This document shows, in pieces, positions 41,655 through 51,233 of a stretch of DNA of 64,000 nt. A model generated the notes under the pieces. It did not search any database. It was not told where the DNA came from and was given only the letters and a program-made list of their open reading frames with translations. A program made the position numbers and the translations under genes. Source of the stretch: Streptomyces aurantiacus (GTDB lineage Bacteria > Actinomycetota > Actinomycetes > Streptomycetales > Streptomycetaceae); the NCBI RefSeq assembly GCF_027107535.1, contig NZ_CP114283.1:7874001-7938000 (forward strand). The letters run 5' to 3'. How positions within the stretch are numbered: position 1 is the stretch's first letter; every line of letters starts with the position of its first letter.

Positions 41655-44204
41655 GTGACGCCCCGCCCGAACCCGCCCGCCAAGAAGCCGAAGAGCGCGA
41701 AGGCCAAGGCCACAGGCAAGGCCGCCGACAAGGCGCAGGCCGAGCCCGCGGAGGAGGCGCGGGCCACGACCGCGGGGCCCGCGCCGGACGAGGGCCACTC
41801 TCCGCTCGTGGGGCCGGCCCCGGTGCCGCTCCCGAAGTCCGCGCCACCGCGGGAGTCCGCGCCGGACGCGGGCCCCTCTCCGGTCGCGGGCCCCGGCGGC
41901 CTCCCGGAGCCGGTCGGGGACACGGAGCCGGCTCTCGTCGCGGAGCCGGTTCCGGCCGCGGAGGCGGTTCCGGCCGCGGAGGCGGTTCCGGCGGTGGAGC
42001 CTGTGGGCGATGTGCGGTCCCTGGCCGTGCTGGACCGGGGGGACCGGGAGCGGCTGCTCGGGGGCGCGCACCATGACCCGCACTCCGTACTCGGAGCCCA
42101 CTCCGTGGCCGACGGAGTGGTCTTCCGGGTGCTGCGGCCGTACGCGCTCTGCGTGACCGTCGTCGCCGAAGGGCTGCGCGCCGAGCTCCACGACGACGGG
42201 GACGGGTTCTTCTCCGCCGTGCTGCCGCTGCGGGAGGTGCCGGAGTACCGGCTGACGGTGGAGTACGAAGGAGCGGTGCAGGACACCGAGGACGCGTACC
42301 GGTTCCTCCCCACGCTCGGCGATCTCGACCTGCACCTGTTCGGCGAGGGACGGCACGAGCAGCTGTGGACGGTCCTCGGCGCGGAGCCGATGGAGCACCA
42401 GGGCGTCACCGGCACGCGCTTCTCCGTCTGGGCGCCGAACGCCCGCGGTGTGCGGGTCGCCGGCACCTTCAACTTCTGGGACGCGACCGCGTTCCCGATG
42501 CGGTCGCTGGGCTCCTCCGGGGTGTGGGAGCTGTTCGCTCCCGGTGTCGGCGAGGGAGAGCTCTACAAGTTCGAGATCACCCGGCCCGACGGGACGAAGA
42601 CGCTGCGCGCCGACCCGATGGCGCGACGCACGGAGGTCCCGCCCGCCACGTCCTCCGTCATCCACACCTCGCGTCACGAGTGGCAGGACGAGGAGTGGAT
42701 GGAGCGACGGGCCGACCGGCCCGCGCACGAGGCGCCGTTCTCCGTGTACGAACTCCATCTGGCGTCCTGGCGACCGGGCCTGACATACCGTCAACTCGCG
42801 GACCAGCTGCCCCGGTACGTCGCCGACCTGGGCTTCACGCACGTCGAGCTGATGCCGGTCGCCGAGCACCCCTTCGGCGGCTCCTGGGGCTACCAGGTCA
42901 CCGGCTTCTACGCGCCCACCGCCCGCCTCGGCAGCCCCGACGACTTCAAGTACCTCGTCGACGCACTGCACCGGGCCGGCATCGGCGTGATCATGGACTG
43001 GGTGCCCGCGCACTTCCCCCGGGACGAGTGGGCACTGGCCGAGTTCGACGGACGGCCGCTGTACGAGCACGAGGACCCGCTGCGGGCCGCGCACCCCGAC
43101 TGGGGAACCCTCGAGTTCGACTACGGGCGCCGGGAGGTGCGCAACTTCCTCGTCGCCAACGCCGTCTACTGGTGCGAGGAGTTCCACATCGACGGGCTGC
43201 GGGTCGACGCCGTCGCCTCCATGCTGTACCTCGACTACTCGCGCGAGGCCGGCCAGTGGACGCCCAACGTCCACGGCGGCCGGGAGAACCTCGACGCGGT
43301 CGCCTTCCTCCAGGAGATGAACGCCACCCTCTACCGGCGCGAGCCCGGTGTCGTCACGATCGCCGAGGAGTCGACGGCGTGGGACGGGGTCACCCGTGCC
43401 ACCCACCACATCGGGCCGGGCGGCTTCGGCGGGCTGGGCTTCGGCCTGAAGTGGAACATGGGCTGGATGCACGACTCCCTGGGATACGTCTCCCACGAGC
43501 CGGTCCACCGCAGGTACCACCATCACGAGATGACGTTCTCGATGGTGTACGCGTACAGCGAGAACTACGTGCTGCCGATCTCGCACGACGAGGTCGTGCA
43601 CGGGAAGCGGTCGCTGGTGTCGAAGATGCCGGGCGACTGGTGGCAGCAGCGGGCCACCCAACGGGCGTACCTGGGCTTCATGTGGGCGCACCCCGGCAAG
43701 CAGCTCCTCTTCATGGGGCAGGAGTTCGCGCAGGGCGCGGAGTGGTCGGAGGCGCACGGCCCGGACTGGTGGCTTCTCGACCCGTCGTACGGGGCCGAGG
43801 CCGACCACCGGGGTGTGCGGGATCTGGTCCGGGACCTCAACACCGTGTACCGGCAGGCTCCGGCGCTCTGGGAGCTCGACACCGATCCCGCCGGGTTCGG
43901 CTGGGTGGCCGGGGACGCCGCGGAGGACAACGTCCTCGCCTTCCTCCGGCACGCGGCCGACGGGTCGCCGCTGCTGGCCGTCTCCAACTTCTCGCCGGTG
44001 GTGCGGCACGAGTACCGGCTCGGGGTGCCGGACGACGTGAGCGCGTGGCACGAGGTGCTGAACACGGATGCGGGGCGGTACGGCGGGAGTGACGTCGGCA
44101 ACGCCGGTCCCCTCAAGCCGGACGACACGGCGTGGCACGGACACCCCGCGAGCATCCGCGTCACGCTGCCACCGCTGTCGACGGTGTGGCTGCGGCCGGC
44201 TTAG
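41655..44204 (+). CDS. glgB: 1,4-alpha-glucan branching enzyme
   Basis: 849 residues from GTG 41655, about 100 longer than usual. An Ala/Pro/Glu-rich N-terminal extension covers residues 1-115, with [17 protein letters not shown] repeats. The N1 domain ([16 protein letters not shown]) and CBM48 follow. Catalytic Asp518 is in [17 protein letters not shown], Glu571 in [11 protein letters not shown], and [15 protein letters not shown] gives the third acid. It forms alpha-1,6 branches in glucan made by GlgE. It is the last gene of the GlgE locus and is followed by a bidirectional hairpin. Confidence 0.96.
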   Translation: MTPRPNPPAKKPKSAKAKATGKAADKAQAEPAEEARATTAGPAPDEGHSPLVGPAPVPLPKSAPPRESAPDAGPSPVAGPGGLPEPVGDTEPALVAEPVPAAEAVPAAEAVPAVEPVGDVRSLAVLDRGDRERLLGGAHHDPHSVLGAHSVADGVVFRVLRPYALCVTVVAEGLRAELHDDGDGFFSAVLPLREVPEYRLTVEYEGAVQDTEDAYRFLPTLGDLDLHLFGEGRHEQLWTVLGAEPMEHQGVTGTRFSVWAPNARGVRVAGTFNFWDATAFPMRSLGSSGVWELFAPGVGEGELYKFEITRPDGTKTLRADPMARRTEVPPATSSVIHTSRHEWQDEEWMERRADRPAHEAPFSVYELHLASWRPGLTYRQLADQLPRYVADLGFTHVELMPVAEHPFGGSWGYQVTGFYAPTARLGSPDDFKYLVDALHRAGIGVIMDWVPAHFPRDEWALAEFDGRPLYEHEDPLRAAHPDWGTLEFDYGRREVRNFLVANAVYWCEEFHIDGLRVDAVASMLYLDYSREAGQWTPNVHGGRENLDAVAFLQEMNATLYRREPGVVTIAEESTAWDGVTRATHHIGPGGFGGLGFGLKWNMGWMHDSLGYVSHEPVHRRYHHHEMTFSMVYAYSENYVLPISHDEVVHGKRSLVSKMPGDWWQQRATQRAYLGFMWAHPGKQLLFMGQEFAQGAEWSEAHGPDWWLLDPSYGAEADHRGVRDLVRDLNTVYRQAPALWELDTDPAGFGWVAGDAAEDNVLAFLRHAADGSPLLAVSNFSPVVRHEYRLGVPDDVSAWHEVLNTDAGRYGGSDVGNAGPLKPDDTAWHGHPASIRVTLPPLSTVWLRPA

Positions 44205-44220
44205 GGCTTTGCGCCCCTCG

Positions 44221-44256
44221 ACGCCGGGCGGGCTGATGAGTCAGCCCGCCCGGCGT
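44221..44256. terminator. Bidirectional terminator between glgB and the helicase, 16-bp perfect stem
   Basis: ACGCCGGGCGGGCTGA at 44221-44236 and TCAGCCCGCCCGGCGT at 44241-44256 are a perfect inverted repeat with a TGAG loop. It serves both converging genes. The right arm plus its flank, CCCGGCGTTCGAGGACGAG, resembles a repeat that I recall as common in Streptomyces gaps. Confidence 0.88.
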
Positions 44257-44317
44257 TCGAGGACGAGCGCGCGAGCGCGACAGGGGGTCCGAGGGCGCAG
44301 CCCCCGGCAGGGACGGC

Positions 44318-46642
44318 CTAGACGGTCTCCGTCAGCGCCGTCGCCAACGGCTTCGGCAGTGGTTCCGCGTGCACGATGCCCAACGACTGCGTGGCCCGGG
44401 TCAGGGCCACATAGAGGTCGCTGGTCCCGAAGCGGCCCGGCTCGACGACCAGCACCGCGTCGAACTCCAGCCCCTTGGCCTGCCGGGGATCCAGCAGCAC
44501 GACCGCGCGCGTCAGATCGGGCTGCTCGCCCGCCACGATGCCGTCGAGCCGTGCGGCCAGCGCCCCGTGCAGATCGCGCGGCGCGATCACCGCGAGCCGC
44601 CCCTCGGCGGGGGTCAGCTCCACGACGGCCTTCTCCACGGCACCGGGCAGGTCGGAGCTCTCGCGCACCCAGGGGCGTACGCCCGTCGAGCGCACCGAAC
44701 TCGGCGGTTCGAAGTCCGCGTGCTCGGCGCGCGGGACGGCCGCGGCCACGTCCATGATCTCGGACGGGGTGCGGTAGTTGACCGCGAGACGGGTGTGCTC
44801 CCAGCGGTCCTCGACGTAGGGGCGGAGGATGTCCGACCAGGAGCCGACGCCCGCCGCCTCGGCGGTCTGGGCCGGATCGCCGACGAGCGTCATCGACCGC
44901 GTGGGGCTGCGGCGCATCAGCAGCCGCCACGCCATCGGCGACAGTTCCTGCGCCTCGTCGACGATGATGTGCCCGAACGCCCAGGTGCGGTCGGCGGCGG
45001 CCCGTTCGGCGGCGCTGCGGTGGTCGTCCTCCTCGTGGCGCTCGGCCATCCGTTCGGCGTCGATGATGTCGTGTGCCGACAGGACCTCGGCGTCCTCCTC
45101 GTCGATGTCCTCGAACTCGTACGTCCTCGACGCGTAGGAGACGTCCAGCACGCCCTGCGCGTAGGCGACCTGCCGGTCCCGCTCGTGCTCGGCGGCCGCC
45201 CGCGCCACCCGGTCGTCCTCGCCGAGGAGTTCGGCGGCCTCGTCGAGGAGCGGGACGTCGGCGGTGGTCCAGGCCCGTGTCACCGGACGGCGCACGGCGT
45301 CCGCGTCGGCCTCGGGGAGGTACGCGTCGGGTGCGGCGAGGAAGTCCGCGACCAGCCGCCGCGGGGTGACGCGGGGCCACAGCCGGTCGATGGCGGACCA
45401 GACTTCGCGGTTCTCGGCGAGGTCGTCGCGGATCTGGGTGATGTCGCTGGGGTCGAGCAGGTTCGTCCCGTCGAAGGGGTCCGTGCCGATCCGCTCGGCG
45501 AGCATGTCGGTGAGGGTGTTGAGGATATGGCCCTCGAAGTGCTCGCGGGCCACGTTGTGCGGCAGGTCCAGCTCCCGGGTGCGCTCACGGGCGACGCCCA
45601 CGAGACCGGCGTCGAGCATCAGGACGTCCCGGTCGTGCTCGATGGTGATCACCGGGTCGGGCAGGCTCTGGCGGTCGCGCACGACGGCGGCGAGGACGTC
45701 GGCCATGCCGGCGCGGCCCTTCACCGCGGCGGCCTCGGGGGTGTCGGACGCGCTCGCCCGTACGCCGGGGTACAGCTCACCGACGGTCGCGAGCAGGACA
45801 CCCGTCTCGCCGAGCGAGGGCAGGACCTCGCCGATGTAGCCGAGGAAGGCGGGGTTCGGGCCGACGATCAGGACGGCCCGCTTGGCGAGCAGTTCCCGGT
45901 GCTCGTAGAGGAGGTACGCCGCCCGGTGCAGCGCCACCGCCGTCTTGCCGGTGCCCGGGCCGCCCTCCACCACCAGGATCCCGCGGTGCGGGGCGCGGAT
46001 GATGCGGTCCTGTTCGGCCTGGATGGTCTGCACGATGTCGCTCATGCGGCCGGTGCGCGCGGAGTTGAGGGCGGAGAGCAGCACGGCGTCCCCGGTCGGA
46101 TCCTCGTGGCCGGTGCGCCGCTGGTCGCCCAGGTCGAGGATCTCGTCGTGCAGGGCCGTCACGGTACGGCCCTCGGTGGTGATGTGCCGGCGGCGGCGCA
46201 GGCCCATGGGGGTGTGGCCGGTGGCGAGGTAGAAGGGCCGGGCGACCGGGGCCCGCCAGTCGATCAGGACCGGGGTGTGTTCGGCGTCGTCGGCGCGGAT
46301 GCCGATGCGGCCGATGTGATGGGTGGATCCGGTGGGGAGCTCTTCCCGCCCGGACGGGTCCGAGGGCTCGGCGGAGAGGTCGATCCGGCCGAAGCAGAGC
46401 GAGCCGTCGACCGCGTTGAGGGCGGCGAGCAGGCCGGAGCGTTCGGCGACGAGGACGTCCCGTTCGAGGCGGGCCTGCATGGGGGTGCTGCCCTGCGCGA
46501 GAGCGTCCGTCACCGAGGCCTCGGTGCCGCCGCGCAGCGCGTCGACGCGCGCGTACAGGCCGTCGATGAATTCCTGCTCACGGCACAATTCATCGTCCGG
46601 AAATCCAGTGGTTGAGTCTGTGTTTGAGGCCCTGTTTGACAA
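44318..46642 (-). CDS. HelD/HelR-like RNA polymerase-associated UvrD-type helicase
   Basis: 774 residues from TTG 46642, with GGAG five bases upstream; no ATG lies nearby. Walker A is VVEGGPGTGKTAVALHRAAY, Walker B region IIVDEAQELSPMAWRLL, then motif III GDPAQTAEA and the C-terminal motif VLLDPRQAKGLEFDAVLVVEP with LYVALTRAT. The N-terminal coiled segment (residues ~20-90) and split ATPase domains fit HelD, which pulls RNA polymerase off DNA. In Streptomyces, HelR members protect polymerase from rifamycins. No rifamycin-associated element (an inverted repeat with a GGGGCTTGC arm) is seen upstream, so whether this one is a resistance protein is open. Confidence 0.9.
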   Translation of the reverse strand: MSNRASNTDSTTGFPDDELCREQEFIDGLYARVDALRGGTEASVTDALAQGSTPMQARLERDVLVAERSGLLAALNAVDGSLCFGRIDLSAEPSDPSGREELPTGSTHHIGRIGIRADDAEHTPVLIDWRAPVARPFYLATGHTPMGLRRRRHITTEGRTVTALHDEILDLGDQRRTGHEDPTGDAVLLSALNSARTGRMSDIVQTIQAEQDRIIRAPHRGILVVEGGPGTGKTAVALHRAAYLLYEHRELLAKRAVLIVGPNPAFLGYIGEVLPSLGETGVLLATVGELYPGVRASASDTPEAAAVKGRAGMADVLAAVVRDRQSLPDPVITIEHDRDVLMLDAGLVGVARERTRELDLPHNVAREHFEGHILNTLTDMLAERIGTDPFDGTNLLDPSDITQIRDDLAENREVWSAIDRLWPRVTPRRLVADFLAAPDAYLPEADADAVRRPVTRAWTTADVPLLDEAAELLGEDDRVARAAAEHERDRQVAYAQGVLDVSYASRTYEFEDIDEEDAEVLSAHDIIDAERMAERHEEDDHRSAAERAAADRTWAFGHIIVDEAQELSPMAWRLLMRRSPTRSMTLVGDPAQTAEAAGVGSWSDILRPYVEDRWEHTRLAVNYRTPSEIMDVAAAVPRAEHADFEPPSSVRSTGVRPWVRESSDLPGAVEKAVVELTPAEGRLAVIAPRDLHGALAARLDGIVAGEQPDLTRAVVLLDPRQAKGLEFDAVLVVEPGRFGTSDLYVALTRATQSLGIVHAEPLPKPLATALTETV

Positions 46643-46683
46643 TTCCGCTCCCGCCCGGATATACTGTGCTCACTGAACTTCTC

Positions 46684-46708
46684 CGCGACTTGATTTCCTG
46701 AAGTCGCG
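46684..46708 (-). promoter_or_regulatory. 8-bp inverted repeat upstream of the helicase
   Basis: CGCGACTT at 46684-46691 and AAGTCGCG at 46701-46708 form a perfect pair with a 9-base spacer, some 40-65 bases before the TTG start. TATATC lies between it and the start and could be a -10 box. It may be an operator or a leader hairpin. Confidence 0.5.
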
Positions 46709-46721
46709 AACCATTCAATAT

Positions 46722-46771
46722 ACGCAAAGAAATCCCCCGCAGGCAATTCCCTGCGGGGGATTTCTTTGCGT
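46722..46771 (-). terminator. Terminator after thioredoxin, 22-bp perfect stem
   Basis: Bases 46722-46743 and 46750-46771 are a perfect inverted repeat with a 6-base loop. The stem begins ACGCAAAGAAATCCCCC. It lies 20 bases after the thioredoxin stop on the minus strand. It is the longest perfect hairpin I found in the window and has an A-rich and T-rich outer stem. Confidence 0.93.
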
Positions 46772-46790
46772 GCCGTGGTTACCGGGAAGG

Positions 46791-47123
46791 TCAGAGCACG
46801 TCCGCCAGCTCCTCCAGGAGCCGCCGCTTGGCCCGGGCGCCCACCATCGACTTCACCGGCTGCCCGTCGCGGAACACCATGAGGGTGGGCATCGACAGCA
46901 CCCCGTACGCGTTCGTGGTCAGCGGGTTCGTGTCCACGTCCAGCTGCACCACCTTGAGCCGGTCGCCCTCCTCGCGGGCGACGGCGCTCAGCACCGGCGC
47001 CATCTGCCGGCACGGGGGACACCAGTCCGCGGTGAACTCCACCAGTACGGGCAGCTCCGCCCCGATCACCTCCGCCTCGAAGTCCGCGTCCGTCACCTCG
47101 GCCACACCTGCCGCCTTGATCAC
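46791..47123 (-). CDS. Thioredoxin with WCPPC active site
   Basis: 110 residues from GTG 47123. The active site FTADWCPPCRQMAPVL replaces the usual WCGPC with WCPPC. The cis-Pro is in GVLSMPTLMVFRDG. It is a cytosolic disulfide reductase. Its start codon overlaps the stop of the MerR gene (GTGA), so it is translationally coupled to the regulator. A longer open frame upstream would overlap the MerR gene in another phase and lacks thioredoxin sequence. The Pro in the motif changes the redox potential in related proteins, so the partner may not be the standard thioredoxin reductase. Confidence 0.93.
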   Translation of the reverse strand: MIKAAGVAEVTDADFEAEVIGAELPVLVEFTADWCPPCRQMAPVLSAVAREEGDRLKVVQLDVDTNPLTTNAYGVLSMPTLMVFRDGQPVKSMVGARAKRRLLEELADVL

Positions 47124-47590
47124 CGCGTCCGCCTTCCTGTCTTCTCCGCCGGGTCCCCGGGAGCCGTCCCCCGGGGAAACACCGCACACGCGGGTTCCGG
47201 ACCGCCCGGAACCGCCGCCTCGGCCGCCAGCTCGTCCATCGCCCGCTCGGCCCGCGCCAGCTGCTCGCCGACCTGCGCGCGCACCGACCGCAACTCGTCG
47301 ATCAGCGTGTCGAGTTCACCCAGCTTGCGGCGGTACACGGCGAGCGAGGCCGGGCAGGCGTCGCCCTCCGGATGTCCGGCCCGCAGACACTCCACGAAGG
47401 GCCGCGTCTCCTCCAGGTCGAACCCGAAGTCCTGCAGCGTCCTGATCTGCCGCAGCAGCCTCAGGTCGTCCTCGTCGTACGTCCGGTACCCGTTGCCCCC
47501 GCGCCGCGCGGGCAGCAGCCCCCGTGACTCGTAGTACCTGAGCGTCCTCGTGGTGGTCCCGGCCCGCTCCGCGAGCTCGCCGATTCGCAT
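47120..47590 (-). CDS. MerR-family regulator with Cys68, Cys79 and Cys135, coupled to thioredoxin
   Basis: 156 residues from ATG 47590. The DNA-binding part is complete: MRIGELAERAGTTTRTLRYYE, GLLPARRGGNGYRTYDEDDLR, then LQDFGFDLEETRPFVECL. The dimer helix starts at GHPEGDACPASLAVYRRKL. Cys79 sits where MerR and ZntR have a metal-binding Cys, and further Cys are at 68 and 135. The set could sense a metal or thiol stress. Coupling to thioredoxin by a GTGA overlap suggests that the regulator controls redox repair. Confidence 0.9.
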   Translation of the reverse strand: MRIGELAERAGTTTRTLRYYESRGLLPARRGGNGYRTYDEDDLRLLRQIRTLQDFGFDLEETRPFVECLRAGHPEGDACPASLAVYRRKLGELDTLIDELRSVRAQVGEQLARAERAMDELAAEAAVPGGPEPACAVFPRGTAPGDPAEKTGRRTR

Positions 47591-47645
47591 GCCGCGACGG
47601 TAGTCCTTGACGCCGACGTCAAGGCAAACAGCGCGGGCCCACGCG

Positions 47646-48167
47646 TCAGCGCGTGACGGGCGGCAGCAGCGGTTTGCGCTCCACCGGCGACGACAGGACG
47701 ATCGAGGTCGTCGTGCGGCCGAGCGCCGAGGTCTGCTCCAGGACGTCCTCCAGGTGGACGGTGTCCTCGACCGCGACCTTGAGGATCCAGCAGTCCTCAC
47801 CGACGACGTGATGGGCCTCGGTGACCTCGGGACGGGCGAGGAGCTCCAGCGTCCTCGGGTGCTTCAGGGTGTAGCCGCCGTGCGGATCGACCCGGATGAA
47901 GGCCTGGATGCCGTAGCCGAGCCGGGCGGGTGAGACGTGGGCGCCGTAGCCGGTGACGGCACCGGCCTGCTCCAGGCGGCGGACGCGCTCGGCGACGGCC
48001 GCCGGGGACAGCCGGACCCGGCGGCCCAGCTCACTGAGCCTGATCCGGCCGTCGCTCTGCAGCAGCTCCAGGATCTGCCGGTCCAGCGAATCGAAGCCCG
48101 CCGACGTTTCGTGGGCGGCGGCCCGCAGATGCCGTGGTTCTTTCGGTGCCGCGACCGGATCTCCCAT
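47646..48167 (-). CDS. Lrp/AsnC-family transcriptional regulator
   Basis: 173 residues from ATG 48167 with GAAGGGGGAG before it. The HTH is FDSLDRQILELLQSDGRIRL, then SELGRRVRLSPAAVAERVRR. The C-terminal RAM domain (IQAFIRVDPHGGYT, EAHHVVGEDCWILKVAVED) is the ligand-binding part. These proteins usually sense an amino acid. It is divergent from the epimerase at 48255 with 87 bases between, so that gene is a plausible target. Confidence 0.93.
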   Translation of the reverse strand: MGDPVAAPKEPRHLRAAAHETSAGFDSLDRQILELLQSDGRIRLSELGRRVRLSPAAVAERVRRLEQAGAVTGYGAHVSPARLGYGIQAFIRVDPHGGYTLKHPRTLELLARPEVTEAHHVVGEDCWILKVAVEDTVHLEDVLEQTSALGRTTTSIVLSSPVERKPLLPPVTR

Positions 48168-48254
48168 GTCTCCCCCTTCAGACCTCACTCGTACGCCACG
48201 AGAATTATGACCGCAGGACCGGGCCACCATGAATGGGATTACGGGAGGAACACC

Positions 48255-49160
48255 GTGCGCGAGGTGTGTGTCATAGGCGGTAACCGCTATTTCGGCAAGC
48301 GGTTGATCGACCGTCTGCTTATGGCCGGAGACCGGGTCACGGTCGTCAATCGCGGCTCGTCCGCGCCTCCCCCGGGGGCAATTCACCTGATCGCCGACCG
48401 CGATGACGAGAAGTCCCTGGAGCGGGCACTCGGTGCACGCACCTTCGACGTCGTCGTCGACCAGGTCTGCTACACCCCCGTCCAGGCGCGGATCGCCCGC
48501 CGGGTCTTCGCGGGACGCACCCGGCGGTACGTCATGACGTCCACGGTCGAGGTGTACGAGTACGAGGACTCGGCCCAGCCGGTGCGCGAGGACGCCGTCG
48601 ACCCGCGTACGGTCCCGGTCGACACCGAACTGCCCTGGGACGACCCGCAGTTCCTCGACGCCCACTACGGCGAGGGCAAGCGACAGGCCGAGGCCGTCCT
48701 CGCGGCGGATCCGCCGTTCCCCTACGTGGCCGTGCGGGTGGCCCATGTGCTGGGGGGCGACGACGACTTCACGGGGCGGCTCGGCCACTACGCCGAGCGG
48801 ATCCGCACCGGCGAGCCGATCTCCGTACCGGCGGTGAACCACCCGGCCACCTACATCCACGTCGAGGAGATCGCCGACTTCCTCGCGTGGACGGTCGCCG
48901 CGGAGTTCACCGGGCCCGTGAACGCCGCGTCCCACGGACCGCTCACCACCGAGGACCTGTGCGAGGCGGTGACCGCGTACCTCCCGGACGGAAAGGCCGT
49001 GTTCCGCGGCGTGGACATCGGGCCCTTCTCGCCCCTCTCCTTCTCCCGCTCGTACGGGATGGACAACGCGCGGGCCACGCACCTCGGCTTCTCCTTCGGC
49101 CGGGCACGCGACTGGCTCCCCCGCGCCGTGGCCGAGACCGTCGCAAAGGCGGCCGGCTGA
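48255..49160 (+). CDS. NAD-dependent epimerase/dehydratase family protein (extended SDR)
   Basis: 301 residues from GTG 48255 with GGGAGGA upstream. The Rossmann fold reads VCVIGGNRYFGKRLIDRL; the active-site Lys and Tyr are not in the usual YxxxK order, since HYGEGKRQAEAVL gives Tyr-x3-Lys. VRVAHVLGGDDDFTGRLGHY and the family end GFSFGRARDWLP are similar to other actinobacterial atypical SDRs. Substrate unknown. The aldo/keto reductase gene begins one base after its stop, so the two are cotranscribed. Confidence 0.85.
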   Translation: MREVCVIGGNRYFGKRLIDRLLMAGDRVTVVNRGSSAPPPGAIHLIADRDDEKSLERALGARTFDVVVDQVCYTPVQARIARRVFAGRTRRYVMTSTVEVYEYEDSAQPVREDAVDPRTVPVDTELPWDDPQFLDAHYGEGKRQAEAVLAADPPFPYVAVRVAHVLGGDDDFTGRLGHYAERIRTGEPISVPAVNHPATYIHVEEIADFLAWTVAAEFTGPVNAASHGPLTTEDLCEAVTAYLPDGKAVFRGVDIGPFSPLSFSRSYGMDNARATHLGFSFGRARDWLPRAVAETVAKAAG

Positions 49161-49161
49161 C

Positions 49162-50076
49162 ATGCGCCACCGCACACTCGGCGACCTGCGGACCAGTGCC
49201 GTCGGACTCGGCGCCATGCCGCTGTCCGTCGAGGGCCGGCCCGACGAGGCGCGGGCGCTGGCCACGGTGCACGCCGCCCTGGACGCGGGCGTCACCCTGC
49301 TGGACACCGCGGACTCGTACCATCTGCCGGGCGACGAGCCCGGCCACAACGAACGCCTCGTGGCCCGCGCCCTCGCGGCCCGCGGCTCCGGCGCGGCCGA
49401 CGTCCTCGTGGCCACGAAGGGCGGCCGCGGCCGGCCCGCCGACGGCAGCTGGACGGTGACGGCCTCGCCCCGGCACCTGAAGGCGGCGGCGGAGGCCTCG
49501 CTCCGGCGGCTCGGCACGGAGGCGATCGGCCTGTACCAGTTGCACAAGCCCGACCCGGCCGTCCCCTTCGAGGAATCGGTGGGCGCCCTGCGCGAGCTGC
49601 TCGACGAGGGCAAGATCCGCTACGCGGGCGTCTCCAACACCACCACCGACCAGATCCGCCGCGCCCACGCCCTCCTCGGCGACCGGCTGGTCTCCGTCCA
49701 GAACCAGTACTCCCCCGCCGTGCGCGACAGCGACCCCGAACTGCGGCTCTGCACCGCACTGGGCATCGCCTTCCTGCCGTGGAGTCCGCTGGGCGGGATC
49801 TCACGCAGCGCGCTGGACAGACACACGCCATCCGACGGCGCCGGCACGGGCATCGCGGACGCCTTCCACGCGGTGGCCCGCGACCGGGGAATCAGCCCCC
49901 AACAGCTGTGCCTGGCCTGGCTGTTGGCACGCTCACCCGTCATCGTGCCCATCCCGGGTGCCAGCCGCCCCAGCACGATCCGGGACTCGGCGGGCGCGGC
50001 CGACCTGGATCTGACCCGGGAGGAGATGGAGCGCCTGGACGCGGCGACGGACCCCGCTCCCGTCACGCACGCCTGA
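49162..50076 (+). CDS. Aldo/keto reductase
   Basis: 304 residues, standard length. The four catalytic elements are present: Asp and Tyr in LLDTADSYHLPG, Lys in VLVATKGGRG, and His in LYQLHKPDP. The NADPH-binding end is VIVPIPGASRPSTIRDS. It starts directly after the epimerase stop. The ATG lies at 49162, too close for its own promoter. Substrate unknown. Confidence 0.93.
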   Translation: MRHRTLGDLRTSAVGLGAMPLSVEGRPDEARALATVHAALDAGVTLLDTADSYHLPGDEPGHNERLVARALAARGSGAADVLVATKGGRGRPADGSWTVTASPRHLKAAAEASLRRLGTEAIGLYQLHKPDPAVPFEESVGALRELLDEGKIRYAGVSNTTTDQIRRAHALLGDRLVSVQNQYSPAVRDSDPELRLCTALGIAFLPWSPLGGISRSALDRHTPSDGAGTGIADAFHAVARDRGISPQQLCLAWLLARSPVIVPIPGASRPSTIRDSAGAADLDLTREEMERLDAATDPAPVTHA

Positions 50077-50133
50077 CCCCGTGCGCCGGGGGCCGGACCC
50101 GCAGCCGGGGGCCGACCCGAAGCCGCGGACGGG

Positions 50134-51033
50134 TCAGACGGTCTGCGCCGCCCGGTCGCCGCGCAGGAACTCGATCGTGCGCGTCCAGCTGTCGGCGGCG
50201 TGGCCGTGGGCGACGGCCTTGTCGTAGGCCTCCTTGACCGGGCGGAGGGTGCTCACGTCGAGCCCGCGGTGCTCGGCCCACTCCAGGACGTGGCCGACGC
50301 CGGTCGCCATCATGCCGAGGTTGGCCTCGTCGCCGGGGTGGCTGCCCGCGTCGACGTCCCGGGCGGCCTCGACGGCGAGGGGCGGCAGGATGCCGGTGAT
50401 GGTGTCCAGATACGGCAGCAGCTCGGCCGCGCGCACCCCGTCGGCGCCGGCCAGCGCGAACGCGTGCAGCAGGCCGGAGATCGAGGAGTAGAAGTAGTCG
50501 AGCAGGGCCAGGTCGTAGACGGCGGCGAGCCCGTGGTCCTCGCCGAGGTGGGCGGGCTTGCCGCCCAGCGCCTTCAGCACCGGCTCGAACCTGTCGTACG
50601 CGGCCCGCGGACCGCTGTAGAAGATCAGCGCCTCGGGATGCCCGACCATCGGGACCGGCACCATGATCGAGCCGTCGAGGTAGTCGAGACCGCGCTCGGC
50701 CGCCCAGGCGGCGGTGGCGCGGGAGCGGAGAGGGGTGTCCGAGGTGAGATTGACCAGGACGCGGCCGGGCAGTTCGTCGGCGACGGCGTCGAGGACCGTC
50801 TCGGCCGCGTCGTAGTCGACCACGCAGACCACGACCAGCTCGGCCGCACGTACCGCCTCGGCCGCGCTCGTGGCCCGGGCCGCGCCCCGGGTGACGAGTC
50901 CGTCCGCCTTGGCCGCGGAGCGGTTCCATACGGTGGTGGGGTGGCCGGCCGTCAGGAAGGCGGTGGCGAGGGCGTGTCCCATGGCTCCGAGGCCCAGGAC
51001 CGCGACGGGGGTCTTCTCAAGGTCACTTGTCAT
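50134..51033 (-). CDS. NAD(P)-dependent oxidoreductase of the imine reductase / hydroxyisobutyrate dehydrogenase family
   Basis: 299 residues from ATG 51033. The Rossmann start is VAVLGLGAMGHALATAFL, then VWNRSAAKADGLV (NADP-type). The C-terminal helix LAAVYDLALLDYFYSSISGLLHAF fits the all-alpha dimer domain of imine reductases. The usual catalytic Lys of hydroxyisobutyrate dehydrogenases appears absent, which favours the imine reductase branch, where Asp or Tyr is used. The ATG at 51042 is also possible. It stands alone and is convergent with the aldo/keto reductase gene. Confidence 0.82.
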   Translation of the reverse strand: MTSDLEKTPVAVLGLGAMGHALATAFLTAGHPTTVWNRSAAKADGLVTRGAARATSAAEAVRAAELVVVCVVDYDAAETVLDAVADELPGRVLVNLTSDTPLRSRATAAWAAERGLDYLDGSIMVPVPMVGHPEALIFYSGPRAAYDRFEPVLKALGGKPAHLGEDHGLAAVYDLALLDYFYSSISGLLHAFALAGADGVRAAELLPYLDTITGILPPLAVEAARDVDAGSHPGDEANLGMMATGVGHVLEWAEHRGLDVSTLRPVKEAYDKAVAHGHAADSWTRTIEFLRGDRAAQTV

Positions 51034-51184
51034 GGGGACCATGCTCTGGGTGGGCCCAACTCCCCACAAGAGCCCACTTTTTACTCAGATACTGAGCTGG
51101 AGGTAAGCGAGCAGGTGGCCTCGATCCGACCCGGGGTGACGTCGGCGGGATCTTGACCTCGGGTCGGTCGGGGTGGGGCGCGCA

Positions 51185-51200
51185 GTTCCCCGCGCCCCTG
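51185..51200 (+). repeat. GTTCCCCGCGCCCCTG repeat, copy 2
   Basis: Exact copy of the 16-base word at 338-353. It lies in the gap 51034-51390, which has no gene. Two further hairpins in this gap are listed next. Confidence 0.6.
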
Positions 51201-51233
51201 AAGAGTGGGCCCCGTCCGTCGGAACGGGGAAAA

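Noticed and set aside
46643..46790. A rifamycin-associated element before the HelD-like gene
   Set aside because: No inverted repeat with a GGGGCTTGC-like arm is present in the gap.
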